From Cystobasidiopsis lactophilus (taxonomy: Eukaryota > Basidiomycota > Agaricostilbomycetes > Agaricostilbales > Chionosphaeraceae), in contig BCIO01000001.1 of NCBI GenBank assembly GCA_001599975.1, positions 3,655,631-3,719,630 of the forward strand: a DNA stretch of 64,000 nt. Reading direction: 5' to 3'. The position numbers and the translations under genes were made by a program. The notes beneath the pieces were generated by a model. It ran no database searches. It was not told the origin of the DNA and was given only the letters and a program-made list of their open reading frames with translations. Positions 47,917-59,682 of the stretch are shown here, one piece after another. Position 1 is the stretch's first letter. Each line of letters starts with the position of its first letter.

Positions 47917-50155
47917 ATGTCTCTCTCGCCTTCTCCAGAGCCCAGCTTGTCCAAGCGCAACCTGTCCGGTGAGCGGCCAGCGAAAGTTCTTGTTTAATTT
48001 TAAGCCGTTCTAATCATTGTGCGCTCTCCCCTCAATTTGGTCGTCTCACAGAAACCGTAAGCCTTGTTTTCGAAGCTGCATAGACGTTTCTGACAGAGCA
48101 GAACAGAACTTGCGGTCTCTGGGCCTGACGGACCTTTCGCAATACCATGGCTCAGTCCCCTCCGTCTTGGGCGACGTTGAGATCCAGAAGCAGCGCTGCC
48201 TCAACCGCTTACGATCCCTGTCGGACGATTTGTCCCGTTACGAGTACCTCAGCCATCTCAAAGTGTCGAACTCTGGCCTGTGAGTGCTTGCTGCTCAACT
48301 GGCCGCTCTTTCTGCCGTGACTCAAACTTTTTTGCGGGACCCCTTTCCGTTGGCCAGGTTCTATCGTCTGCTGATTGACAACTTGGAGGAAATCACTCCT
48401 TTGGTGTACACCCCGACTGTCGGTTTGGCTTGCCAGCAATGGTCAGAGATCTACTCCAACCGCGTGGACGCGCTCTACCTCAAGGCGACCGACGCCGGCA
48501 ACATTGCTGAGATCCTGAAGAACTACGAGCACTCTGACAACATTGATATCGCTGTCGTCACCGATGGATCGCGGATTTTGGGTCTCGGTGATTTGGGCGT
48601 CGGCGGCGTCGGAATTTCGATTGGCAAGCTCAGTCTGGTGAGCTCCTTGCACCCCGCCTATTGTCTTCTCTAAGAGTGCTTGTCCTGGCGTAGTACATCG
48701 CTTGCGCCGGCATCGAGCCCGACCGAACGCTGCCCATTGTGCTCGACTTGGGCACCAACAACCAGACCCTCCTCGAGGACCCGCTCTATGTCGGCCTCAA
48801 GCAGAAGCGCCTCGGCCCAACGGAGACCTGCTCGTACCTGGCCGAGTTCATGCAGGCCTTTACCCAGCATTTCCCCAAGGCCTTGGTCCAGTTTGAGGAT
48901 TTCAGCAACGACACCTGCTTCGACATCCTCGCTCAGAACCGCGACAAGTACCCTTGCTTCAACGATGACATTCAGGGCACCGCTGCCGTTGCTGTGAGTG
49001 CCCAGTCTGATTTCGGCCTTTCTGGCTGCCGCTAGCCGCTGCTAAATGTCCGACCCAGTTGGCCGGCTTCATCCGGGCCCTGAAGCTCACTGGCACCTCC
49101 GTTCGCGACTCGAGGGTCGTGTTCTTCGGCTCTGGCTCGGCAGCTGTTGGCATCGCCCTCATGATGGTCGAGTACGCCATCTTGGAGCACGGTCTTTCGG
49201 AGAAGGAGGCCAAGAACCTGTTCTACTTGGTCGACAGCAAGGTCAGTAGCATCTCCGTGACATTTGAGAACGCTAGGAACTGACAGAATCCGAACAGGGC
49301 TTGGTGGCGGACAACCGAGGTGACAAGCTGGCTGTTCACAAGATTGCCCTCTCCCGGCCGGAGCCCGACGCGCCAAAGCTCAAGACTCTCGAGGAGGTGG
49401 TCGACTTTGTCAAGCCCACCGCGCTCTTCGGCCTGTCCACCGTCGGCGGCACCTTCACCCCCTCCATCCTCAAGAAGATGGGCGAGTTCAACAAGCTGCC
49501 CGTCATCTTCCCCCTGTCCAACCCCACCTCAAAATCGGAGTGCACCTTCGAACAGGCCCTCGAGCACACCGACGGCCGCGTCTTGTTCGCCAGCGGCAGC
49601 CCCTTCTTGCCCGTTGTGTACAAGGGCAAGGAGTATCGCTCGTGAGTTTGATCTTGACTACCAATGACTACACGGTCTTATTACCATGGTGTTTCTCACA
49701 GGTTACAAGCAAACAACATGTCGTGAGTCTTGGCATTTCAGGGTGGCGTTTGTTGCGAGTGTGCTCAATCCCCCGTTTGCCTTAGGATCTTCCCCGGTCT
49801 CGGCAAGGGCTGCATCTTGGCTGAGGTCACCACGATCCCCGAGTCTTTGGTGCACGCCGCCGCCGATGCTCTGTCCACTTCGCTGAACGAGGCCGAGCTC
49901 GCCGCCAACCAGCTCTTCCCCGAGCTGACCCGGATCCGCGAGATCTCTGTCATCATCGCCCGCCAGGTCATTCGTGCTGCCCAGAAGAAGGTTCGTCTCT
50001 TGATTGTCTTCGCGAGTGGCGCACACACAGCTCACACATTCCGCCACCAGAACGTCGACCAGAGGAAAGAGCTCCGTCTGCTCTCTGACGCCGAGCTGGA
50101 CGTCCTGGTTGCCAAGAGCATGTGGAATCCTATGGTTACGAAGGGAAAGCTCTAA
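47917..50155 (+). CDS. Malic enzyme (NAD(P)-dependent, decarboxylating)
   Basis: Converts malate to pyruvate and CO2. Predicted 555 aa from ten exons: 47917-47968, 48052-48056, 48107-48279, 48358-48637, 48694-48993, 49059-49241, 49298-49641, 49702-49722, 49786-49990 and 50051-50155. Family motifs: YEYLSHLKVSNSGLFYRLL, TPLVYTPTVGLACQQW, VVTDGSRILGLGDLGVGG, FNDDIQGTAAVALAG, the Rossmann loop VVFFGSGSAAVGIA, LFGLSTVGGTF, FPLSNPTSKSECTFEQA and NNMSIFPGLGKG. Two very short exons (5 and 21 nt). No clear mitochondrial presequence; the short N-terminus suggests a cytosolic enzyme. Cofactor preference cannot be read safely. Confidence 0.95.
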
Positions 50156-50249
50156 AAAGGATATGCCCACCACTTATTGGGCCGTGTAATTGTTGGAACC
50201 AAGATGACGGCGCGCGATGATTCTCCTGCTCCGCTGCCTCCAGCCAAAG

Positions 50250-51810
50250 ATGTCCTTCTTGGACTTGTTCTACTCGTCTGGCAGCACCGCCAAGTTCTTC
50301 GCCAGTGTGCCATGGCGCCCGCTGAGCATTGCTCTGACCCTCGTCGGGACTGCGTTTGAGCTGCTGGTGGAGTGCGCTGTCCCTCCGTCTGCTACCCGCT
50401 CGAAGCAACCCTGACTGTGTTGCAAAGCTTGAGGCAGCTGAAGAGGCTCAGGCACCCAGCGCCGCCCGCTGAATTCGTGCCCATCTTGTCCTCGCTCAAG
50501 GACACGGACTTGAAAGAGCATGAGCCGGCCTCGACCATCTTCGCCAAGTCGCAGCGGTATGCGCGGGCCAAGATGCAGTTCAGCTTCGTCACCTCTGCCA
50601 TTGGCCTCGCGGAGGGCCTCCTCATGCTGCTCAACATCGACAAAGTCTGGCAGTTCTCGACCTCCCTCCTGTCCCGCCCAACTCCCATCCCTTCTGCTCT
50701 CGTCTTCATCGCCTTGACCACCGTACTAGGCATGGTCACCGGTCTACCGGCCAGCTACTACAAGACGTTTGTCCTGGAGGAGAGCTATGGCTTCAACAAG
50801 TCGACTAGGAAGACTTGGGTCATTGATCAACTTAAGACTACTGCGTTCGTCTGCATCCCTTTTACACACCTTGAATGTGTTTCTGATTGTTGTGTGTGAA
50901 CAGATTGTCCATCGTGATCGGCTTGCCGTTAACAGCGGCAGGACTTTGGATCATCGAGAAGACGGGCCCTAAATTTGTCCAATACCTCACCTTCTTCTTC
51001 CTCGGCCTCCAGCTCGTCGCCGTCCCGACGTACACCTACATCATCGCGCCCATCTTCAATAAATTCACCCTGCTGTCGGCCTACCCCGAATCCCAAAAAG
51101 TGCAAGACTTGATTCAAGCGCTGGCCGCCAAGCTCAAGTTCCCGCTTGGGAAGGTCTACGTCGTGGACGGCTCCACCCGGTCGAGCCACAGCAACGCCTA
51201 CTTCACCGGCTTGCCCGGCCTGACCAAGCAGATCGTGCTCTACGACACGCTGCTGAAGGATCAAACGCCGGAGGAGATCGAGGCCATCTTAGCGCACGAG
51301 CTGGGGCATTGGGCGCACAGAGATGTGTTCAGGATGCTGGTCATGGCCCAGGTCAACGTGTTCTTGACCCTGTCGGTCTACAACCTCTTCCTCTTCAACA
51401 AGCCGCTCTTCCGCTCCTTTGGCATCAAGCCTTCGCCCGCATACGGCTCCCAAGGCGTGCCGGTGGTCATTGGCTTCACCTTGGCCGGTGCCTTGCTATC
51501 GCCTTTGGAAACTTTGGTCTCATTTGCCGTCAACTCCTTCAGCCGCCGTGAGTGTGGATCTACTTTTTGTCAGCGTACCCCCTGCTGACTGTGGTTTTCA
51601 TCTCAACTCACAGGACTGGAGTTTGCCGCGGACGCTTTCGCCGCCAAGCTGGGCTACTCCGCCCAACTCAAGTCCGGCTTGGTTTCCATGATGGCCAAGA
51701 ACGCCGCCATCTACGACGTCGACCCCTTCTACTCCGCCATGCACCACTCGCATCCTACGCTAGCTGAGCGCCTAAGGCAGATTGATGCCATTGATGCAAA
51801 GGCCAAATGA
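50250..51810 (+). CDS. STE24: CAAX prenyl protease 1 (Ste24, M48 metalloprotease)
   Basis: ER and inner nuclear membrane zinc protease that removes the AAX tripeptide from farnesylated proteins such as mating pheromones. Predicted 459 aa; exons 50250-50371, 50428-50844, 50904-51547 and 51614-51810. Family marks: an N-terminal membrane span (RPLSIALTLVGTAFELLVE), FVLEESYGFNKST, SSHSNAYFTGLPGLTKQIVL, the zinc motif LAHELGHWAHRD, the third ligand region SRRLEFAADAFAAKLGY and a C-terminal HSHPTLAERLRQI. Many hydrophobic segments in between fit the multi-span barrel. Confidence 0.96.
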
Positions 51811-52001
51811 ATTGCACACGAGGATGACTCTCGAACCACTTCTTTTCCCACTGTTCTCTCGCAGCGCCGATGAGCTTGTTGTGGTCACTAGCTTGAGAGA
51901 ATCTACGATGCATATCTAGATTAGGTCAAGAATGCTACTGCGCTCGTCTACAGTCCAAGAAAGTGGTGGTACATTGTCCGTCTATTCGAAAGGCTCTATC
52001 T

Positions 52002-53763
52002 TCACTGCCGCCTGCTGGCTCCCTTCAGACGAAGAAACTCTTCGTACATCGCTGCATAGACCTGAGTCGACACTGGATCCGGTTCCTTGGCCAGCAGCGG
52101 TGGACGATCGCCCGATAGCCAGCTCAAGAGGCTGCTGCACCAAAAAGGCCCGCTGTACGCGACGTGCAGCAGAGGACGATTGAGCACAGCACTCAGGATC
52201 TCCAGCGTAGACTCTGAGGCCCGGCCAAGGACGGCCACGCTGCGGACTTCTGCGGTCTTGGTCTTCTCGATCAGTTGCCTCGCTTCAAAGCCTGGTTGCA
52301 GCGGCGTCAGCGATGATAAAAGGTATAAATAGAGAAAAGAAATGGACACACAAGTGAACTCGGTTATCAGCCGGCTCATGGCCTTGCCCATCTGGTGGCG
52401 GAAACTTGGGTTGTTGGTAGCGTAGACTTTCTGGCCACTCTGGAAAACGTCGATAACCGGCACAGGGAAGGTCTTGAACATGGCAAAAGACTTGTCACTG
52501 AACGGAAGCTGTGAGCTTGCAGCTCGCCTGCCTCAGCCTGCCTCAGCGTGGCACTTACTCTAGGCCCACTGCTGCTCCTGCCGCGGAGCTCATGCCATTA
52601 TCGAATGAGAGCCAGCTGTCTTGGTGGAAGTTGAAGTTGACAAAGGATCGAGCGAAGGACAGACTTGCCTTAAGATGAGCTGGACGCTAGAACTTTATCA
52701 AGAAGTTAGTGACACACCTGTGAATACCGCCTGCTCGAGAGCTTCGAATGTACAGCCTATCGGCATCAGAGTCTTCTGCTTCCGTGAATGAGCGACCTTC
52801 ATAGGGCAAGATAGTGCATTACCAGATAGAAGAATTGCCGAGTCTACCTTGCCGAAAAGGTAGTCGCAGAGATCTTGTTGGCGAAGATTGACGACCTTGC
52901 AGTCTACTTGGCTCCACTGAGCTTTAGTTTGGTCAATCAACGATGGAATAACCCACTAGGGCTGAATCCGTACTCCAACCATTGCGACGCCAGCCCGGCT
53001 GGTCTCTAATAACGAAGTCAGAATTCTGTAGGAGGACTCTGGGGACGGCCACATACTTCGCGATTGCTGGGCAAGACACGGAAAAGGTTGCGTTCGGCCT
53101 CACTGAAGCAGGCCCCAACAGCTTCCACCTGGGTGGTGGAGAGACCAAGTTCCTCTGTCCCACCGGTGAAAGCTTGCCTCGTCCTATATCAAGAACGACT
53201 CACCGAAGTCCTCAAGCGCGGGACTAGAGCCGCGTTCGGTGAGGATATGGTAAGCGAAGTTCGCTGGCGTATCCAAGGTCGTCAGCTGACTTCCCTCGGG
53301 AAGACTGGCTAGCAGCGTTGCCGCGTCTGTAGGCTGAAATGAGCTCTGGTCGAGACTTGAGAAGGTAAAACTCACTCAACGGATCAAATCCAGCGGGCTC
53401 AAGACCAACATAGAAGACGGAAGGTCCATTTGCCACCATCAACCGAAACCCCAACACGACTTTCCGCTGGTAGTGCTTATCAGCACTGCTTCCCACGTGC
53501 AATGAGATGAAGCTTACCATTTCAACGCAGAAGGCAATCTTGGTGATCTGCTCGACTGGGAAAGTCTGGCTTAATTCAGCGAGAAGGCGTTCGAGCCCTC
53601 GGCGCAAGCTCGGCAACGAACGCCAATCAAAGAGTGGGGGCACGAAATTGACGTCTTCCAAGTCTTGCACGAAGACCGTGCTCTGCTGGGAAACGGTGGA
53701 GGTAAGAAGGGCTGTTAGGCGCTTGCGCTCGACATGGAAAGTCAACAATGTCGGGTCCGCCAT
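52002..53763 (-). CDS. Unknown multi-exon protein
   Basis: Starts MADPTLLTFHVERKRLTALL at 53763 and ends YEEFLRLKGASRRQ at 52002. Recognisable exons read VVLGFRLMVANGPSVFYVGL, SLPEGSQLTTLDTPANFAYH, WSQVDCKVVNLRQQDLCDYL, GCTFEALEQAVFTG, SFVNFNFHQDSWLSFDNGMS, FKTFPVPVIDVFQSGQKVY and EVRSVAVLGRASESTLEILS. The region around 53090-53215 can be read in two open frames depending on the acceptor, so I do not fix all junctions. The C-terminal block has a vague likeness to the last domain of FGGY sugar kinases, but key glycines are not clear; I leave it unnamed. Confidence 0.55.
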
Positions 53764-54052
53764 CGTTGAGAAGCAGATCTCGAAAGCAAGAGGAAGGCCG
53801 ACCTGGAAAGAAGTTAATGACGCCGGGAAGAGTCGGGGTACACAGCTTCGAGAAGGGCCTAAATGAAAAGCTGAAAGATGCGAGTCCGTCCAGTGTTCGT
53901 CGCGCTGTAATCGAGTCTTCCACTACTCCAGTGAGACTTGCCTGAGACTGTGCAGAGCTGGGATGAAGGTAATACATTGGGGGTAGCCATTGCAGGTTAG
54001 AGACGACCTGCAAGCGTGTCGTTCGCTGTGACTTCGTTTTCGCCACCAAAAA

Positions 54053-57000
54053 TCACCAGAAATCGTCATCGTTTCCGGCCTTCTTCTTGCCTTTGCCGCC
54101 CTTGCCGGCTGCCACGGTGGCCTGGCGAGAGTATGCTTCTGACACTTGCTCGGAGTCGGTAGCCTGCTCGGGCTTCTTGTCGTCGCGCACTCGGATCAAG
54201 CGTGGGAAACGCAGCGAGACACCGCGTTCGCCGCCCAGCTGTGAAAGCCGCCGGGGGTGAGCTCCAGTGCTTATCACCCTGAAAGCTAGCCGAGGCACTC
54301 ACGAGGCCCTTTGCAGCGTTGTAGACCGGGCTCATGCTGAGATCGGCGGCCAAAACCTCCCACACGTATCGAGGCTCGAAAAAGACATCGGGGGCGGCCG
54401 TGCCCACGTCAAAGTCGCTGCGCTTGGTGGTCTTCTCGAGCGGCTTGAGCTCGGAGTGGAACTTGGCCAACTGCTCTTCGGAAAATCCTGTGCCGAGCTT
54501 GCACACCGCTTGGTAGGTCTCGCTTTCGGTGTCGTAGCAGGCGAGCAAGTAGGCGCCGTACCACTGAGTGCGCTTGCCGCGCCCAAAGTAGCCACCGATG
54601 ACAACCAGATCAAAGCTGTCGCCCGAACCAGCGAGGTAGTCCTTCTTGACTTTGAGCCAGTTCATGCTGCGCCGCGAAGGCTGGTAGTACGCCGCCTCGC
54701 CCTCAAGCATTTTGACCATCAGGCCTTCGCAGCCATCTTGGATACTGGCGTCCAAGAAGGTCTGGATGTCCTCGGTGTTGTCGGCATCGGACCAGACGGC
54801 GAAGGAGAACTCGCCCTCCACCGGATTGAAGTGGTCGCGGAGCAGGGTGCGGCGATGGGACAGGTCGTGGTTCAAGAGGGGCTATGAACGCGCAGCTGTC
54901 AGTGTCAGCAGGAGGTAGAATGTGAGTCGTCGTACCTCGCCATTGAGGAAGAGCATGTCAAATGCGAACAGGTGCACTCGCACGGTGACGTCTTCAGCCT
55001 TGACGTCCTTTCGCTTACGTCGGGACAGCTCTTGGAAGGGCAGGATCCGCTTTTCGGCAATGTCCCAAGCGACGACCTCGCAGTCCAGAACAAACGTCTT
55101 GGTGACGTCCTTTTTGATGCACTGTTGGCGACAATTACATTAGACCATGATTGCTTAGACGAGGAGAGAAGCAACTAACGTTAGGAAGCTGAACAACCAA
55201 GTCGGGGTACTTCAAGCTCATATCTTCCGAATTGCGCGAGAACACCTTGAGGTCGCCATTCTCGAGGTAGTGCACCTGGGCGCGCTCGCCGTCGTACTTG
55301 TACTCGCAGGTGAACCTTTTGCCTTCGAAGCGGTCCAGCACTTCAGAGATGGCTTTGGTCGGCTTGGCGAGCATGGGCTTGAGTGGGATCCCTGTTGATA
55401 AGACTTTTGTCTGCCTTGGTCGTTAAACGACAACTGGAGTCAGGAACCAACCTGGAGTCAGCTTGCAAGTGTCGGGCAGCTTTTCGACGCCGTCTTTGAG
55501 CAAGGCCGGGATGACCAGGTCGTAGTTGGGCAGCTCGGAGAAGACGGCCTTGACAGTGTTACTGGCGTCTTCCAGCAAAGTGGTCAGCTCTTCCTTGGAC
55601 AGCGACTTCTTCTCCTTGTCGCTCATGGCGGCAGTGGCGGCGGCGTGGGCGAGCGACACCAGGACCGACTTTTCGGCGAGGCCGATGCGCAGCTTGCCTT
55701 CGAGGGAGCGGATGATGAACTTGGCCTCCATGCCTTGGCAGGCGCCGAGGAGCTTGTTGATGATGCCCACTTTTTGGGCTTGAGACTGTGCGCGCGCGCA
55801 ACATTGTTAGGGCACGCCCGAACGAGGAGGAGGCAAACGCACGCCGTGGCCTTTAACCTCCGCAATTTGCTTGAGCAGCTTGAAAGTCTGGACGACGGTG
55901 AGGGGCTTGGGCTTGGAGAAGCCGAGCGTCTTTTGCTGGCTCTTTGAGTTTTGGGCGATGGTGCCGAGGTCGCCTTCCTGCTTGTAGTCGGCCTTGATCT
56001 GGTCCGGCTTGCGGCCAGTGGCCTGGGAGATGGCCTTGATCAACAAGGACTCGCCAATGCCGAGCTCGAGCCCTTCGTAGTCCGGGCAAAGGCGGTTGAT
56101 GCAGAGATAAATGACCTTGAGCAAGTCGTCGGGCGTGCGCTGGATGACGGTGATGAGGAATTGGGTGAGGTAGGCGGTGATTTCGAGGCGCTTGGTGGTA
56201 GAGCCTATGAGCTGGAAGGTGTGGACCAGGGCGGCATAAGGGACGCTGTCTCTGCCTGTCAGATCAGAGGCAAAGGATGCGAGTGGCGGACCCACGGCTC
56301 GCCATCCTTCCAAACGGGCGCATCACCCAGCTTGGAAGCGTCGACGGTAGTCTTCTTTTTGGCCACAACAACTTCGGCGCTGTGCATTGCATTCCCCATC
56401 AGCTTCAATCATGCAGCACAGGAAGGGAATCGTCAAACGCACAGTTTGGCGGCCGACTCGCCCTCCTCCTCGCTCTCGTCCACCTCGTCGTCTTCGTCTT
56501 CGCTCGAGGAAGCCTCAGAGGCCGACTTGGCCGCTTTGGCGTCTTCATCGGCGGCCTCCTTGACAGCCGCCTTCGACGTCGATGCGGCGGCCGGCTTGGC
56601 AAAGATGGAGGCCATGGCGGGCTTCTTGTCCTTGTCGCCATTCGCCTTAATCTTGGGCTTGGCGGGCGACTTGGCCGCTGCAGCGCACGAAGGCCCGGTA
56701 AGCGCGAGTGCCCGCTCAAGTACGCACACAAACGAACCTGGCTTCTTGGACGTCTCCTCCTCGACATCAGACGACTCCTTGACCGTCTTGACCTTCTTCT
56801 TGGGTGGCTTGACAGCTGCGGTAGCATCCACAGTGAGAAGGCACGTCCCGAGTAACAGTCCAAACAGAGCAGCCCACCTTCGCTCTCCGAATCCGAGCTC
56901 GCTGCGGCCTTTTTGCCGTTCACTGGCTTGTCGACTTCCATAGCTGCAGCTTGCTTGGTGAACAGGGCTGCACGACAACACCAAAAGGCAGGGTCAGACC

Positions 57001-57139
57001 CGAGCCGCGAGGCACAAACAAGGGCTAATTTACTGTCAACACGTCGCTGGCGGAAGTCTGAGGGCTGCGGGGGCAGGCCCAGGAAGCGGTTCAAGCTCTT
57101 TTGGTGTAGTAGGTTGACGCTGTTAGGGCCTTGGCTCAT
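54053..57139 (-). CDS. CDC9: DNA ligase I (ATP-dependent)
   Basis: Seals Okazaki fragments and repair nicks. Predicted 830 aa from eleven exons (57139-57034, 56967-56878, 56815-56738, 56677-56443, 56379-56296, 56245-55843, 55785-55452, 55391-55180, 55121-54936, 54881-54303, 54238-54053), all GT-AG, whole number of codons. A PCNA-binding motif opens the protein ([11 protein letters not shown]) and a second PIP-like one lies before an acidic tract (MASIFAKP). Then come the DNA-binding domain ([13 protein letters not shown]...), the adenylation domain with the nucleophile Lys in [12 protein letters not shown] (about residue 477), [16 protein letters not shown] and WLKVKKDYL, and the OB domain ([24 protein letters not shown]). 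The tail is Lys/Asp-rich, ending DDDFW. Confidence 0.96.
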
Positions 57140-57506
57140 CAAAACGCGTGCAAACCGCGTCCGAAAGGCGAGCAGCGTCGCCGTGTTGTCGTCGAGCGAG
57201 AGGCAGCTTGCCTTTGCTCGTCGACGTTGTCCGGCGCCGTCTGCGCTCAGCTCGTGGGCCTACTCTCACACACTTCCTCAAACTGCTGCTTCCCTGCTTG
57301 CCGACCCGAACCAGAGCTCCAGAGCTTCTCTGTGCCCTCACGTCCGTGGTCCTGCCCTCCCTCGAAGAGCTCCCGTTCCGTCCCTTCTCTGTGGCCGCTC
57401 TCCCGTTGGCGTTCCACATATAACTTCGTTCTCATCAGCCTCTCCGCCCCCTTGTGTCTCTTTTGGCTTTGGGGGAGAGCATAGGTCGTCGAGAGGTTCT
57501 TACGCA
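57140..57506. promoter_or_regulatory. Divergent promoter, CDC9 / MYND gene 1
   Basis: About 370 bp between divergent starts, C- and T-rich on the plus strand. An ACGCGT (MluI-cell-cycle-box-like) string lies at about 57143 just upstream of CDC9; whether it acts here is unknown. Confidence 0.4.
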
Positions 57507-58629
57507 ATGGGCAAGAAGAAATCTAAAGCGTGAGTCCGTTGTTGCTTCATATCTTCTGAATCAACTGAATGTATTTTGCCATAGAAACAAGACGCAGGGC
57601 ATCCCTCAGCTACCTCAGCCACCGGCGGGTCCAAGCAATGCCTCAATTCCGACCTCCCTTCTCGCCGCGACTAATACCCAGAGCGAGCTTGGCATATCCT
57701 CACCGGCCCTTCCTTCTAATATAGAGACTGAAATAGACCTCGACGTGGGCACCTGCTTTGCCTGCGAAACGTGTGGAAAGACCGAACGAGAAATTGGGCG
57801 GCCAATGGAGAGGTGCAGCGGGTGCAAAAGTGAGTCTGGCAAGTGACAACGTCTTATTCAAGAGACTAAAATGGTACCTGCATATTGCACAGGCATGCGA
57901 TACTGCGCAAGTTGACCTCTTGGCGCATTTCTTTCTAGCCAGCTGACGGCAAAGCTTTTACAGAGCCGCGCTTGCCAGAAGGCAGACTGGAAGGAGCACA
58001 TGGAATTTTGTGAAGACTTTCGACAACTCCTCGAGCAGAACGTGGCTGTTCCTAGCGCCAACGGCTTGACAGGCCACACGATGCTGGAGCTCATGCGCCT
58101 CTTTTCGGCTGCTCACATGCAAGAACTTCTCTACCATGCACTTTCCTCGCTGGGCGTGCGGGAATGGGCTTTCGAGCCGCCCACGCCCTTCAAAGTGAAC
58201 CTCGACGCCTTCTTCCGCCATGTCTTGGCCGTCGATCTCAAGTTGTGTCCAGACGTTGACGAGAACACGCTCTTAGACTCCAACCAAGTTCGAAAAGCCT
58301 TCACCTTACAGCGTTGCACGTTCCGTCCCTTCCCGTTTTACACCAAGCTCAAGGGCGCGCCCTACGAATCCGTCATCAGCAAGCATTTGGAACGAACCAA
58401 GCAAAGAAAACCTGCGATGGTCTTGAACGCGTCAGACGATCCAGATGACCGCTTGGAAGACCAGCTGCCAGAACTGTTGATCTTCTTGATGTGCGACCGG
58501 GTGTACTTTTACACCTGGTCGCTTCTTCCCAAGCTTTCGACTGTCGAGCCCGATACTTCAGCCATCCGCAAGCTCAAACAGTACATCAACGAATGCGAGT
58601 GGGAGGGCTGGGTCGACGCAGAGAGTTGA
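57507..58629 (+). CDS. MYND zinc-finger protein, copy 1
   Basis: Predicted 315 aa; exons 57507-57529, 57585-57829, 57893-57906 and 57964-58629. It starts MGKKKSKA, then a Pro/Ser linker, then a MYND finger with all ligands: CFACETCGKTEREIGRPMER, CSGCKSMRYCSRACQKADWK and EHMEFC. The 14-nt third exon encodes the SMRYC step. The intron after it begins GCAAGT instead of GTAAGT. The remaining 220 residues are a helical domain (HTMLELMRLFSAAHMQELLY, LKQYINECEWEGWVDAE) shared with copy 2. MYND fingers bind Pro-rich peptides; the function of this family is unknown. Confidence 0.82.
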
Positions 58630-58836
58630 AGACCGAGGCTCAAGCCCGGGTCGACGTCGGCGATGACAAGAAGTGGGTCTTCACGCCACAAATCCGGTTT
58701 TTGGCCTGATTACTGATCCATCTTACCTTTACAGCCGGCTCGTCGGCTCGCTTTCGCTCTTAAAGGCATGGTCCGTTTCTATCAGCCGAGCCCGGAAGGA
58801 GCGACTCGCTCTCGTTTCTAAGGACTGCCCATCACA

Positions 58837-59220
58837 ATGGGCCCACCCCTCTTTTTCCTCTTCGGCCCAGAACCGTTATCCGCCAGTTCTTCTCTTCCAC
58901 TATCTCCAACGACTCGCAAACCTGCCGCTCACCCCGTTCCGCAAGCCATCAGCCATGAACAACATTGTCACCGACTTGGTACCAAAGACAACTGGCATAA
59001 CCCTGGGGCGCCACCTGTCTGGACACAAGACGCCGGCAATCCGCAGCATCATATCGGCGCGGTGACTGACCAGCATGGCAACGCGCAGACTGTCTATCAC
59101 GGGCCCGTTCGCTATAATGCTGACATGTCGCGCAACAAACAGAGGGCTTTGTACAAGGATACGCAAGAGTTGAGGAACTCGGGTCCAAGCCACTGGCTGC
59201 ATGGGAACTTGCGCGGATAG
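58837..59220 (+). CDS. Small unknown protein between the MYND copies
   Basis: Single open frame of 127 codons, best-looking in its last 85 residues: NWHNPGAPPVWTQDAGNPQH, HIGAVTDQHGNAQTVYHGPV, then RYNADMSRNKQRALYKDTQE ending GPSHWLHGNLRG. The composition (His, Asn, Gly, Trp) is protein-like and not a shadow of another gene. The ATG at 58837 is the first in frame, but the first 40 codons are low-complexity and a later or spliced start is possible. No domain recognised. Confidence 0.45.
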   Translation: MGPPLFFLFGPEPLSASSSLPLSPTTRKPAAHPVPQAISHEQHCHRLGTKDNWHNPGAPPVWTQDAGNPQHHIGAVTDQHGNAQTVYHGPVRYNADMSRNKQRALYKDTQELRNSGPSHWLHGNLRG

Positions 59221-59682
59221 ATCGTCCTTCGTGTTGCTCTTGCATGCAGCTCTCGCTTGCGCGATCCGCCGACTGAATTTCATCTGTAGCATTTGTTGAG
59301 CCGGTGCAAGGGCACGAAATGAATACTTAAGCTTGAACTTGTGGCTTTCTGGCGGCGTGGGACCGCGTGCCGCCACCGGCTTATGCAGTCTGCCCTTGGT
59401 CATCGACCTCGACGCGTGCCAGATCTCGGCCTCTCTGGCTCATTCTTCAGGTCTTATCGAGCGCTGCTGCTCAGTGCCGTCCGGCTTGCTTAAGCACCAG
59501 CGCTTCTTGCACCCAAAAGAGAAACTTTGGCTGCCCTCCCCCGTCACTGTCTGCACCGCGGCCCCCTAGACGAAGCCCTTTCCAACCTCTTCTCCTTTTG
59601 CCTGCCCTCTTGTTTTATCGAGCCTGTTGTTCATTCCCGACTGCGAACGTGTCGGCGGAATCGATTGTGTGCATAGCCATAA
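59221..59682. promoter_or_regulatory. Intergenic, MYND gene 2 promoter
   Basis: About 460 bp. The CT-rich part just upstream of the start resembles the matching region of copy 1 only in composition. Confidence 0.35.

Noticed and set aside
52002-53763. Divergent FGGY sugar kinase
   Set aside because: Only the last domain is faintly similar and the nucleotide-binding glycines are not clear; left as unknown.
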